A DNA stretch of 64,000 nucleotides, taken from NCBI GenBank assembly GCA_032164245.1, contig JAVMKO010000010.1, forward strand, positions 30,516,189-30,580,188. The letters are read 5' to 3'. The position numbers and the translations under genes were made by a program. Source of the DNA: Sternotherus odoratus. Lineage: Eukaryota > Chordata > Testudines > Kinosternidae. Positions 30,265 to 42,546 of this stretch are shown piece after piece (the stretch's first letter is position 1; every line of letters starts with the position of its first letter). A model generated the notes under the pieces. That model searched no databases, was not told where the DNA came from, and saw only the letters and a list, made by a program, of their open reading frames with translations.

Positions 30265-32500
30265 GATTGGAGTTTGGCACGTGAATCCTTTATGGAATGA
30301 AGGACCTCATTGGTCACAGAGGCGAAGAGCTCGTCCCCATCAAAGGGGAGATCTTCAACAGTGTTTTGTATCTCCTTGGGAAAGTAGGAGGAAGCAAATC
30401 ATGAGGCATGCCTCATGACAATGGTCATGGATCTGGCTGCTGCAGCCCCAGAATTGAGGGCGGCTTGCAGAGCTGTCCGGAGATCAATTGGCCCTCAGAC
30501 GCCACTGCTTTAAATTGTTGTCATTTATCTTCTGACACATCATCAATAAATTGCATTATTTTGGTATAATTTTTGTGGTCATATTTTGCTAAGAGGGCCG
30601 CATAGTTCATTACTCTAAACTGCAAATACATTTTGTGCTTGTAACACGGTTCCCACAGGGCCCTCCCGGTTCCTGCCCCCGCTTTGCTCAGAAAGTCACT
30701 CAAGAGTCCTTGGTTGCAGTGCTCATCTGGTGCTTTGTTTTACAAGTAGTGTTCCCACCACCTTTTCACCATAATGTACACAATCCCTTTCTGCTTGTCT
30801 ACCAGCAGGAGAGAGGGGGCAAGCTATTCCTCCCTGCTTTCTCTTAGAGCACCTTCCCCTCTTCCCAGCTCCCCCCCTTGGCTTCCTTCCCCTGGGGCTT
30901 TTATCCAGCCCCAGCCTGAAGAGGCAGCAGCCGTTCCCACTTCGCCAATCAGGGCCAGGTGCCCTACCCCGCTCCAATTTACCTCACTTAATTGGAGTTG
31001 GAGTGCCAAAGGGTTGGCTAAGCAGTTTTCTTGCTAGCACCCTGTCACAGTGCCCAAAGGAGTCCAGTCTTTTGTTATCTTTGTCACATGGGGTGGATCG
31101 GAAGTGTTGGTATTTAGTTTTCTGGTTGGCCGCGTCAACCTCTAGTGAATTAGGTGAGGGGAATTAGAAACTCAGAACTTTTAGACAGGATAAAATATTT
31201 GAGGTCCAGTCTCTTGCTAGTGGGAGTTATCATGGCCGGGGGCTGCCAAATAGTTTTTGCAGGTTCCATAAAGGTCCCATTAATTGGTAGGGAGGAGGTG
31301 ATAGCTTGCAAGAGATCGGTAAACTCGTGGTGGGTTTCAGGTACCTCCTCCAGGGTAATCTTGAGCTCATCTGCTACTCTTAAAAAATTCTTGAGAGTGA
31401 GCAAGCTCATCGGTAGTGGGAGGTGGTACGGGTACCATGGCATCTTGTGGTGCTATTGCTGTAGGAGAGGTGTGCAGAGCAGTATCCTCTGTAGGCAGGG
31501 CAGTCACTTCTTATCCTGGTTTCAATGTTGTGTTGTGGTGTAGTTCCATGAATTCCAGTGTGGCCATTGTTCTGGTAGAGGCATAGGTGGTCCCATCCGG
31601 GGAATGCCATGCCAGTGTAGGTAGTCACTAGGATATGGAGACCATGCTGTAATGCGTCTCCCAATTACAGGTAATTGAGCCTGTGAAGTATATTGTGAGG
31701 AAAACATCTGTTCATCATATTCCTCTTCCTCCTCCCCCTCATTTAAGAGGCTTGAAGCGGTAGGGGAGTACTGAAGGTCTCGGTGATAGATTAGTGCTGA
31801 GAAGTGGAGAGTCAGGGGCATGGGACACCCTTAATTCCCATGGATGTAAAAACCGAGGTGGAGCTGACTGACAAGGGGGTGGTGCTGGTGTAGATGGTGC
31901 AGGCAGAGTCCACTGGGGCATCTGCTGATGCACTGAAGGGTGTCCCGGCAGCTGCAAAAGTGGCATTGCAAGATCAAAGTATGGTGCCGTGGCAGCCGCT
32001 GGTATTCTCAGCACCGTGGCAGCTCTCAACACCATATTGACAGAGGTGGCTGAGGGAGAGCTGAAAGAGGTGGGCAGCTGGAAGCCCCAAGCCTCAGCAC
32101 CGCATAGTGGGACAGCCGATTCGCGATCGGTGCCTGAGGTGCCTGCCAAGTCAAAGGTACTGAGCTGCAGAGCGGCACATACCGGGGACAGTAAAGCCAG
32201 TTTTGACTCTTTAAGTGAGGAGCAGCCCCGTAAGGGGGAGGAAGCTGGCCATTTTTTCGTTCTGTCTTTGTCTTTGGAAGGGTTCACAGAGGTTTGCTGG
32301 ACAGGGTCAGACCCCGCTCTGGGGGAGTTTTCCAACAGGAGCAGTTTAAATTGGAGCTCCCTGTCCTTGCAGGTCTGGGCTTTCAGCTTGGGACAGTGGA
32401 TGCATTTTTGGGATAGGGGATCCCGCCAAACAGTATACACACTCCGAATGTCCATCCGAGATGTGGATGGCATCATTACAAGAGGCACATCTCTTGAAGC
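30265..32500 (-). pseudogene. Broken DIRS Gag region, second family, split by an LTR
   Basis: Minus-strand pieces align in order with the Gag of the 14-20 kb element. The cysteine-cluster end (QKCIHCPKLKAQTCKDREL) is near 32.4 kb. The core DELKITLEEVPETHHEFTDL and EPAKTIWQPPAMITPTSKRL is at 31.15-31.44 kb. After the LTR at 30640-31049 come LRTALQAALNSGAAAARSMT and EDLPFDGDELFASVTNEVLH at 30.3-30.5 kb. Stops and frame changes occur. RT, recombinase and terminal repeats were not found nearby. Confidence 0.8.
30640..31049 (+). mobile_element. Solo LTR in DIRS Gag remnant
   Basis: 410 bp, begins TGTAACACGG and ends CACCCTGTCACA, flanked by GTGCT and GTGCC (4 of 5). The interior contains AATTTACCTCACTTAATTGG. 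Open frames across it are chance. Confidence 0.7.
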
Positions 32501-33242
32501 CTGGGGAGACAGGCATGTCTGTAACTGTGGAGGTTGTTTTTCTTTTCTTTTTTTTTTAAATAAATAAATGTAATTACTAAGGTATTTTACCTAAATATTA
32601 ATTCTAATGAGTAAATCTATTTAAATAAACTGAGAAACAAACCAACTAACTAAATCTGAAAGAGAACTGCTGAACTCTGTCTCTAGCTGGGAACAGTAGA
32701 GAAGTAACTGAGGAGCCTGGGCCTTGCACACATTATTCAAACACTGACAGCTTGAGAGGCAGGCACAGAGCGTGTGTGGCTCATAGGTGTGCTGCTGTAG
32801 AAATCTCCAACTGAAGGCGCTGGGATGCACCTTGACTGAAATGGCACACCCACAAGGACCTCTCTCGAAGAACACCACCTGTTCTGTCAGAAAGAAGGGT
32901 TCTTGTAAGCGTCCATCTCATACCTCTTAATCTTCAAGCTTGCCAATGAATGATACAAGCAATCAATATTGGCAAATGATTAAAATATGGAACATCTGTG
33001 TTTCATTTTATGTTGTACCATAATTGACATATTATAATTGTTTTAACTATAAAACCTGTTTTAAAGGTATTTTCTCACTGTGTGAATAAAATAAACCAAT
33101 TTTAAACAAAAATCTGGAAAAAGAAATTCTATCGTGTGCAATGAGAAGGAAGGCCTATTTGGACTGTGAGCAGGGTTTGAACTCTGGACCATGAAATCTC
33201 CAGCACAGAATCCTCTACCCCTTGAACTGTTATCCTCTATTT
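32501..33242. other. No gene seen
   Basis: Mixed AT-rich sequence with a poly-T/AAATAAATAAAT stretch near 32540-32570. Nothing else was recognised. Confidence 0.5.
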
Positions 33243-33490
33243 CAGGGGTCTCCAAACTTTATGAGATGAGGGCCATATTAGATTTTTGAAGGGGCTTCGC
33301 GGACCAAAGCAACTGTAGAAAAAAATTAAATAAATGCAAATATATGCAAAATATATGCAAATTGTAAAAAAAAAACCCACTACTGTGTCAGTGTTGCATT
33401 AAATTCTAAATCAGGTTGGGGGGGGGGGGAGCGGACAAATTGAAGCTGCAGGCTGGATCCAGCCCTCGGGCCGTAGTTTGGAGACCCCTG
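33243..33490. mobile_element. hAT MITE with exact CTCTATTT duplication
   Basis: 248 bp, perfect 15-bp termini CAGGGGTCTCCAAAC and GTTTGGAGACCCCTG, flanked by CTCTATTT at 33235-33242 and 33491-33498. It contains an internal G run near 33417-33429. Confidence 0.9.
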
Positions 33491-33688
33491 CTCTATTTGG
33501 ATCTACCAATAGAGAGGGAATTTATATCCGCAGGTTGCACAATTATTTGTTAGACAACAGAAAAATGATGGCGATCAAGAATCTTGGTTTCTATTCAGGT
33601 TCTGGGAAGTGAGTGTGGTATAGTGGCTCGAATAGTGGTTGTTTAGAAACAGGATAGCTGAGCAAATAGATCTGGCACGTTCATTCTG

Positions 33689-33830
33689 ACAGGCAGTGTG
33701 GCTGAGTGGACAAAACTTAGGTCTACAATATGATAAAAACCAGGTCTTTATTCTCAGCTGTCTTTGAAGTGACCTTGTGAAATTTTTTAGTGAACTTATG
33801 TATAAAATGAAGAAATGATGCTTGACTGAC
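33689..33830 (+). repeat. MIR-like SINE fragment
   Basis: AGGCAGTGTGGCTGAGTGGA followed by TTGAAGTGACCTTGTGAAAT and TATAAAATGAAGAAATGATG follow the order of a MIR core and 3' part. Diverged. Confidence 0.45.
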
Positions 33831-34224
33831 TTTTTGGATACGTTATGAAGCCCTTGCTCAATGATAAGGAGTCTATACTAGACAGAAAAATAAACAGCAA
33901 TCAGTACAGGGGAGACCAGACCTCCTACTCCAGCTCAGTGAACGGTGCCCTAGGCTACATGATTCTCTCTCTCCGTTCTGATTTGGCAGTGCAATGGCAC
34001 AGCAACCTAGTGCAACTGTAATGCCTAAGATCCCACAAAATCTGCTACATTTCAGAGCTCTGATCATTATTCTATCTGTTCACAAAAGCGAGGAAGCAGG
34101 GGGAGAATGGTGGGGCAGTACTCCATTTACAATACATTCATGCCTGCAAACCACAACAAATCTGGTAGATCCAAACCTTAGCTAGGCCTGTTACTTTTGA
34201 TAGCATTCATTCAATGCAACTTAC

Positions 34225-34377
34225 CAAGACACTGCATAATGAACACTGCTTTTTTCGTTCATATGGTGTAAGTTTAGGTGCATAATCAGTATTAGCATGT
34301 CTCCCACTGCTTAGTTCAGCTGCCTTTTCTTTCCTCTGTTCAATTTGTTCCATGTGTCTCCGAATGCTTTCATCATG
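34225..34377 (-). CDS. SCAPER: SCAPER exon (coil end and first half of C2H2 finger)
   Basis: 153 bp, phase 0 at both ends. Acceptor TTATTTAG|CAT, donor TTG|GTAAGT. It encodes HDESIRRHMEQIEQRKEKAA, a Ser/Gly-rich linker, then YAPKLTPYERKKQCSLCSVL. The CSLC pair is the cysteine half of the SCAPER C2H2-type zinc finger. The histidine half is in the next exon, over 4.4 kb away. Confidence 0.96.
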
Positions 34378-34437
34378 CTAAATAAAACAACAAATGGTAA
34401 ACAACATGAAATAAAAATAAACAGAAATGTATAATGT

Positions 34438-34600
34438 TCAGAAATACCAAGGTTTATTAAGTACTGTCTAATTCTAATGTACTGTCTAATTCTAATTCTA
34501 ATATACTGTCTAATTCTATTGTCTAATGTCTAATTCTAGATGATGAAAAGTTAAACAGAAATACCAAGGTTTATTAAGTACTGTCTAATTCTAGATGTTG
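34438..34600. repeat. Local tandem duplication near a SCAPER exon
   Basis: The block CAGAAATACCAAGGTTTATT...TACTGTCTAATTCTA occurs twice about 115 bp apart, with a degenerate CTGTCTAATTCTAAT array between. It begins 61 bp upstream (in transcript sense) of the exon at 34225-34377. Confidence 0.8.
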
Positions 34601-36039
34601 AAAAGTTAAATTGAAACTTATGTATAATACCTTCTAAAATGCCCAAAAGGATGCACCATACTATATCACCACACATATTTAAAGTGTGTTATTTCTTACT
34701 GATATAATTTAAAATATTAGCATTATACTGTTATTTATGTAGACTAGTATTACTCCATTATCTTTTGTAAATCTAGTCCGATGGTTTTCTGTTGCATTTA
34801 GTTTCTGATCTCATGTTGTATTTCTTCCTCAGGAAGGACTCTGAGACAGAATCCACACAGACATTACTGGTGTAATCATGCTTGCTCTGATGAACTGAAA
34901 GCAACATGGCATCAATTAAAAAGGTACAAGTGATTTATTATTAATATTTAGATTGCAATAGGGATTACAGTCTCTAGACCCTTTCAAAGAATGCTTTGTT
35001 TATCAATCATAACAAGGATGGCACAAAACCTATACATTACCTAATACTAGAAATTGGCTTATAAAACATCAACTGTATGACAAAGAATGGCATTTCACAA
35101 TAGGAGCAAATATTGTATAGCAAGAGTGCTTCTTAATTAGTAATATCAACAATAGAGAATTACTTAGACATGGAGAAGTCTGTTTTTTAAAATGATACGA
35201 TTGTATAGACGTACTGCAATGGACCTCAAATCCTGATGGAGACTACTAGGTACTGCTATCATGCTATTACTACTAATAATATTCTGTGACTTTGATAAAG
35301 GTTTTATTTTCTCAGTTCACCAGAACGTCAAAAATAGCACTTACTACTTTGGAAATCTTTAATGCCTCTCAAAATAGAATGGATATACAGGCGAGGCGCT
35401 TCTTACACGGGGGTTACCTTCCGCAGTCAGCGTGTAAAGCAAAAACCGCATATAGTCAAAACTCATTGAGTTTAATGGCGAGTGGAATCAGCTGCCATAC
35501 AGATACAGTTTTTAAATTGTTATTTTTCTCTTTTTTCTTTTTTTTTTGCTGACCACGTAAAGCTGAAATTGCGCATATTAAATGTGCCTGTATGTTCAAA
35601 CTTCTTATCATTTGGTCTTTGGTACTTCATAAAGTAGGAGTTTCACAAGCTGTATTGCAATACTGCAGCATCCTACCTAACATTCCCAATCCTACAACTG
35701 ACTCCACGTGACTGGAACCCTGTGCTTCTGCAGAGACCCAGTGAACTTGACAGGGCTCTGAGTGGATCCAGGTGCAGGACTAGGACCATATTCTATGCAG
35801 TGAAGAGGAGGGAACATGCCGTACTTCCATTACTGATACTTGTGAAGACCCATAAAATGGCATCATTTTCCATGTCCTTTTCTACGGAACACTGGTTTGT
35901 AGACGGTTTTCACCAAACTGTACATATCAGTTTAAATTTTCTTTTTTTAAACCAAGACTTTTATTTTTGCCAGGATTTCATTTTAATAGTAAGAGTAGAA
36001 ATTCAAAATTATTTTGTCTTTCTTCAAAAGTACAAAATT
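34601..36039. other. No gene seen; one CpG-bearing unidentified segment
   Basis: At about 35388-35590 a segment with CpGs (CGAGGCGCTTCTTACACGGG, CCGCAGTCAGCGTG, GACCACGTAAAGCTG) stands out from the AT-rich background. It may be an unrecognised DNA transposon. The rest shows nothing. Confidence 0.45.
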
Positions 36040-36047
36040 GTTTAGAC

Positions 36048-36389
36048 CAGTGGTCCCCAACCTTTGTATGACCGCGGACCGGTCAACGCTTTTACAATTT
36101 TACTGCGGCCCGGGGCGCAGCGCGAACCCTTTTCCTCGGCGCGGTGCGACCCTTTCTTTATTTTCTTCGGCGTGGCGGACCCTTGTATGTCCGCCGAAAA
36201 GCTGCCGAATACATTACCTCCGATACGGAAGCTATCACGGCGGCGGCTTTTCGGCGGACATACAAGGGCGGGAAGTGCCCCGCGGCGCTGAGTGCCCCGC
36301 GGCGCTGCTGAAGCGAAGGCGGCCGCGGCCCAGTACCAAATGATCCACGGACCGGTACCGGTCCGCGGCCCAGGGGTTGGGGACCACTG
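36048..36389. mobile_element. hAT MITE with exact GTTTAGAC duplication
   Basis: 342 bp, termini CAGTGGTCCCCAACC and GGTTGGGGACCACTG, flanked by GTTTAGAC at 36040-36047 and 36390-36397. GC-rich and CpG-rich inside, with an inverted pair around CTTGTATGTCCGCCGAAAAG (about 36182 and 36248). The sharp ends and retained CpGs suggest a recent insertion. No transposase. Confidence 0.92.
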
Positions 36390-36680
36390 GTTTAGACCAT
36401 CTAGCTTTGATCCCACACTAGGTTTACACTAATGTAATTCCATTGACTTCATTGGCATTATTTCTGATTTACAATGTTAGTGAGAGCAAAATCAGACCCA
36501 TCTTCATAACCCAGATGTCTAGATAAAAAACCTGAAATACAGTAGCAAAATTCAGGGTATGATATGGCTGTACTATAATGACTTTGCTAAATAAAATGTA
36601 CTTAAAGAAAATAATTTTGTGGAAATTCAATTTTAAATAGAAATATTTTTCAGTTAGAAAGAATATTACTCCCTTTATAC

Positions 36681-36762
36681 CTTCAGCTGAATCTTTTTCT
36701 GTAGCTCCTCCATTGCTTCTTGTTGAGCTGCAGTGAGAGCTGCCAGCCTCTCTTCTCGATCT
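36681..36762 (-). CDS. SCAPER: SCAPER exon (DREERLAALTAAQQEAMEEL)
   Basis: 82 bp. The first base completes the Arg codon and the exon ends in phase 0. The acceptor region reads TTGGTAGAG. Of the two possible AG sites only the upstream one (exon beginning AGATCG) keeps frame. Donor AAG|GTATAA. It encodes DREERLAALTAAQQEAMEEL followed by QKKIQLK, the end of the coiled coil. Confidence 0.94.
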
Positions 36763-37329
36763 CTACCAAAGGAGAACATGTATTATAGCAAAAGTGGTAC
36801 AGATATGAAGTATACATTTATAGTTATAATATATATTTGAGATGGGGAAAGAAAACCAAAGAAGGTTAAGATAAAGGTACTCAGGAGGGAGATAAAAGTA
36901 GTTCAGCAGAAACTAGATTGATTACTGAAAATAATAGATGCATTCAACCTTGATCATCTCATAACAGCAGACACCTGAGACCTTGTTCCAGATTCCAGAC
37001 CCACTCCAGACCAGAGCAAGTATAGATAAAATGATAGTAAAAAACACTAATGAATGTGATATCCTGTCTACACTAGCACTTCCACTGTTGCTACCTCTTG
37101 TGAAGTGACAACAGGGAGTAATACATTGGTGACTTTTCCCAAAATGTATAATGCAGGAAAGGCCAATCACAGAGTCACACAATAGTTGGGGGCAATGCTT
37201 GTCATAGAAAATGATGATGGCTAAAGGTCTGATCACAGCAGCTTTCTGAAATTCTACAAATTAAGCTTTACTACTGTTTTGGCTGTTTCGTAAATACCCT
37301 TGATCAAAACAATAAAAAGTATGTGCATA

Positions 37330-38358
37330 TCTATATATATAAAAGTCAAATGGTGTATGTATGTATGTATGCGTGCGTGTATGTATGTATGTGCGGATGT
37401 ATGCTTACTCCTTCCACACCGTTTGAGCTAGAGACTTGAAATTTGGTACAGTTAGAGGTCTTGGGGTCCTATTGACCGAAAGAGTCGAAAATTTTTCAAA
37501 TCTCACCTCTGACACCCCCCAGGGGTGAAATTCTTTAAAGGCCAATCACATCAGCTGGGCAGCTGCTGTTCTCTGTGACATAGTTCTGATGTCATAATAC
37601 CCTCTCCAACAGACACCGCACTCGCTCAGCTCTCTGCCCCTCCCCCCTCCAACGGAACCCCGGAATCCCTCAGCTCTCTGCCCCCTCCCCACCTCCGACG
37701 GACCCCAGAATCCCTCAGCTCTCTGCCCCCTGCCCACCTCCGACGGACCCCGGAATCCCTCAGCTCTCTGCCCCCACCCCACCTCCGACGGACCCGAGTT
37801 GGGTTTGGTCGGAGGGTAAGTGAGGTAGGGGTGTCGGGTTTGGTCGGGGGGGTGAGGTGGGGGTGTCGGGTTTGGTCGGGGGGTAAGTGAGCCGGGGGTG
37901 TTGGGTTTGGTCTGGGGGGGTGAGGTGTGGGTGTTGGGGTTGGTCAGGGGGTGTTGGGTTTGGGTGGGGGGGTGAAAATGTGAGTCGGGGTTGGTCGAGG
38001 GGTAAGTGAGGTGTAGGTGTCGGGTTTGTTTGTGGTGGTAGGTCGGGTTTGGTTGGGGGGGAAGTGAGGTGGGTGTGTCAGGTTTGGTCTACGGGGGGCG
38101 AGGTGTGGGTGTTGGTCAGGGGGTGTTGGAGTTGGTAGGGGGGAGACGTGGGGGTGTTGGGTTTGGGTGGGGGGGTGAAAATGTGAGTCGGGGTTGGTCG
38201 AGGGGTAAGTGAGGTGGGGGTGTCGGGTTTGGTCGGGGGGGTGAGGTGGGGGTGTCAGGTTTGCTCTCTGCCCCCCTCCAACGGACCCCGCACTCGCTCA
38301 GCTGTCTGCCCCCTCCCCACCTCCGACTGACCCGAGCAACGCCGGGTATTTTCGCTAG
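37330..38358 (+). mobile_element. Non-autonomous Helitron, copy 1
   Basis: Begins TCTATATATATAAAAGTC and ends with a hairpin (ACCCG...CGGGT) followed by ATTTTCGCTAG, inserted between A and T with no duplication, as Helitrons do. The interior has a TATG microsatellite, a unique block (CCGTTTGAGCTAGAGACTTG), then C-rich and G-rich minisatellites with GGTGTCGGGTTTGGTCGGGG-type units. There is no Rep/helicase. Pro/Thr-rich frames on the minus strand are artefacts. Confidence 0.87.
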
Positions 38359-41300
38359 TTGTAAATAAAGGAATTTACAAGACAATTGCTAGCCAGAGGA
38401 CTGAACTTACTAGCCATATATCGATATGCAAGATGCATGAAGGACTCACAAGCAAAAGCCCATGTGCAAAGCCCTGGTGAACCTACTTTCCCCACTGAGA
38501 AGAAATAAAAGGTGTTGTCTCTAAACCCAACTAAGTGGCCCCATCTTTAGTCTCAGTCTTTGGCTAGTGAGTGTTGATGCATTTGAAGTCACCTTTGCTT
38601 TCATCTGGCTGCAAGAAGTCAATGCTTACGGATGCAAGGGAGAGAAAGGTTTCTTCTACTCTACATCTCCTCTGCTTTATTTCTTTTTGTTCTCCAGCCC
38701 CTTGAATAATCCAGTGCATTTATCTGGTGCTGACGATTGTAAAAACTATCAGCAACACTGTAAAAGTAACATGATTCTCAACGGTTTCACTGCTCCCTGC
38801 AGGGTTCTGAATCGTTCAGTGAAATTTTCCAGTCTTAAGTTCAATCTGCTGCTGCTACTTCAGAAAGCCAAGAGCAAGAGCACGGGCACCTGAGCTAGCA
38901 ATCAAGAAGACAGTGCCTCATCAGTTCACATTTGGAAAATTATCTTTGAAAGCATACATATTAAGAGACTTTGTTCTTTTAGAACAAAGCTTAAATTCTG
39001 CAGAAATTAAATTATTAAGGTCACCCATTCAGCAAGGCAAATTTCCCACTTGCCAATAGCAAGTGAAAAAATTGAATTTTCGAACTCTAATTAAAAATGA
39101 GAATACAGTTAGTTGCTGTTACTGTTTGTACAAAGAGAAGCAGCCTGGGAAGGGGCTTATCCTGGGTTCCTTGAAATGTGTGTTAACTATTTATGCTAAA
39201 CGATCTGTTCCATCTTCTATTTAACTATGACACTGAGTACGTTTCCAAGACCTGAAAAAGAGTGCGGTGTAAGCTCAAATCCTTGTCCAAATCCTTGTCT
39301 CTCCAACAGAAGTTGGTCCAAAAAAAGATATTGCCTCATCCACCTTGTCTCTCTGATATCCTGGGACAAACATGGCTACAACACCACTACATACAATACA
39401 TTCTAAGAGAGCATTCAAGGGAAGTGGCCCATTAGCTGCTGGAGCAGCCCTGGAGAACTTAAATCTACTCTGAAATTCAGTGCTTCGAACAAGTTGTAAG
39501 ACTCTCAGCAAAACAATCAGCCATTCCTAAAAGATCCTGGCAAACCTTTTTATGTAAACAATTATGAATTATGAAAGGGGTAATTCATTTTAGTTGGTCT
39601 TCCTAGATCTTGACAGCTCAGAGTGTTGCTCAAAGAAATATCACACTCAAAGCTAACAAGATCTACCCCAATCAGACAATACAGTGATCATGGTAATCTG
39701 AAACTAATTTTCCTGCTGCTTTTAGGGCATTTCTGTTTTTGAATGTGCCTGCCATACCCTCTAATGAGAAAAATTAAATAGATATTCTGAAATAAAACTA
39801 ATCTGAACAGCAAAAAGTAGAAAGGGAAAAATATTAAAGAAAACTGACAAGTAAAATATTAAGAAGTACTTTACTGAATAAACTAGTTCTAGTGAAGGTT
39901 TGCATAAACCCAAACATAAAAAATAAAAAAGCACAGAAACTATGGAAATACAGGCAGGTAGAACAAGGCTCCCAGTGAAAACTAGGTACAATCGTCCTTT
40001 CAGAAATTGTAAGTGAACTCCTCCAATTGCCACAAGAGGAAAAGGAGATGATGGATGAGACAAATTATGTACTTTATGTACTGTCTCCCCAGAGGTACAT
40101 AAGCAACACCTGCACTTTAGTCTTTTAGAAAATCTTGATTTGGGCTTTAAAGAACTCCTGACTCACACTACACACCCAAAGAACACTAAGTCCAAAATGG
40201 ATTATGCAACAGAACTTATTTTAGAGAACATATTTGTTTTCTTCTGCTATGTGACATCAAAATTAAGACAAAGATAAGATAACTCTGTCTTTGAATCAAT
40301 ATTTTAATGTAGATAAAAATTCCTAAGACTCAATGCCCTTAAGTACAAAACATATATATTACTGCTTACGTAGCTTACTGGTCCATATGTAAAACATATT
40401 TGTATATCATGAGGCTCAGTAATACAGTTGTATGATTACTATTGACAGAAGTGGAATTTTCCATATTATGGATGTCATCTCTTTAGAATATAAAATGCTC
40501 AGAAATTGCATCTAAACCCTTGCTGGGAAACAAGCTAATGCACCATGAGGGCACAGGGTCTCTTAATAGGTACTTTTACAGACACTACCCCTTTCATAAG
40601 AAGGCTATAATCACTACCAGATGCTCAAAATGAATGGATTTTGAAGAAAAGTTAAATAGATATTCCAAAATGATCCATTCCATTCTGTTTTAAGATTCAA
40701 GTATTTCTAACAGCAAAATAATGAGCCACATCCTTGGGTCCCACTGAGCTATACCCAGAATCCAAGAGGAAGGGTGACTTAAAATCAAACTCCCTTGAAA
40801 CATTGCAGCAGGACTCATGTTTGGTCTGATTTATGTTAGAGAAACCTTTGGGGGTACTCTAACACATGCCAGGTGCAATGCCCCCTAAACACCATTCTAC
40901 CAGTCCAAATCATTGGGTTGCAAGACACTGGCCACACCTCTTCCTATCCCTATGCCAAGGGAGGAGAACCAGGAATGGATGGCATAGAGTTAGCATGGTG
41001 GCTTTATGCCACCAGAGAATTCCTCTAAAGGATTCTCCCATTTCCCAGCAGCTCTTTAAGGGGAGCTTTCTGCCCCCTTTCTACCATGGAAATGGGAAAA
41101 GGGGATAGAATAGGATTTGACCTGTTGTAGTTTCTCTAGCTTAAAATGCCCCTTTTGAATAATATGCAGTATAATAAAGCATGGAGCCACACATCGAACT
41201 AATGAGGATAAAACAAAATATTAAATAGAAGGCTCTTGTGAAAAAAAATAGCATGCAATTAAAAGACTATCATAATGCACAATCGGGTCAAATTAAAGTT

Positions 41301-41973
41301 GTACAGGCAACCTTAAGTCTAGTATTTCCTAACTTTTGAGTGCTTGACTTTGCAACATTAAGACTCTTAACAAATTTTTGGATACAATTTCTAGCTTTTT
41401 AACAAAACAAACTGATTAAAAAAAAATCCTGTTGAATTTGGGTGGAATCGTAGCTTCACAGCACAGACCTCTGCCACTTGAACTAATGGAATAATGGCTA
41501 GTAGCAGTAGGCTGTGATTCCCCATGTGGCCCAGCCGCTGGAGGGGGATTAGATGCACACTTTGTCAGCAGGTTTCACAAATATTTGCTGACAGCAGAAG
41601 AAAGCTGAGGCTTGGGATCTTGAATTCCATTCCAGGTTCAGTAGGGAAGTGTGGTATAGCAATCAAAGATGCTTCTGCCTCTGTCTCCTCTACGCTGTTC
41701 CTGTTCCAGTCTTGTCTGTTACAGGATATTGGACTAGACTATGGCAATCCTTAATTTCCTGTTGACTGACCATTTTGGGGATGGGATACAAGAGAGGCAG
41801 AAATGATTTTTAGGTATGGCAAAAAGGGATAACTTACTACAATAACTAGTTTTCTGGCTCCATTTCTTTCATAGAGGCACAATGTAAATGTTGCATGCAT
41901 AGCAACGTGAACACAACTATTTTTGAGCAAGAGTTGAGAAACTGCAATTCCCTTAATCAACATTCCACGGATG
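38359..41973. other. No gene seen
   Basis: Intronic sequence of SCAPER. ORFs at 38567, 39275, 39761 and 40866 have no recognisable protein, lack splice or family support, and are probably chance or from ancient repeats. Confidence 0.5.
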
Positions 41974-42180
41974 AAGAAAAGTCTACACTAAAAGCACGTG
42001 TGCCGCTGTAGTGTGGCTGGGGAAGATACACTGTGCTGACAGGAGCGAGCTCTCCCATCGACATAATAAAGCCACCTCTGTGGGACTAGCGCTTAGGTCA
42101 ATGTATCTTACGTCGGATTCACAACCCTGAGGGAAATAAGTTATACTGACATAAGTGGTAGCTTGTACAAGCCCTGAGGG
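41974..42180. repeat. Probable MITE
   Basis: AGTCTACACT at one end and GTAGCTTGTACAAGCCCT at the other, with CCCATCGACATAATAAAGCC and TCAATGTATCTTACGTCG inside, match the style of Harbinger-related MITEs of reptiles. Target duplication not found. Confidence 0.5.
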
Positions 42181-42546
42181 TATTAACTGCCCCTGAACTC
42201 ATCCCTCAGTTCCTCACTATCTTTAAAAGCCCAAGATGCTTATGAGGCTTTACCACTTTTGTTAGAAACTTGGGGTGAGAGTTAAGTACTGTCTAATCTT
42301 TATGGCATACGGTATAGAGTTGGCTTGGCCATCAGAACCTGTTACCCCAAAATGCTCATAGTCAAAGCAGTGACCACTAGAAATGAGACTTTCAGTGACA
42401 GATGGTACAAAAAGCAATAATCTACAAGTCCCTTCCCTAAGTCTGGCTAACACAAAACTCAAATATAAGGATAATTAGTCTCCTGGGAAGGGAGAGTACA
42501 AGTTCATAAGATCTTTTAAAAATTGTTTGAAGGAAGGATGGTAAAA

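Noticed and set aside
39275..39511. 78-codon minus frame near SCAPER exons
   Set aside because: Same strand as SCAPER but it does not match the protein between the 46.1 and 36.7 kb exons, which already join in frame.
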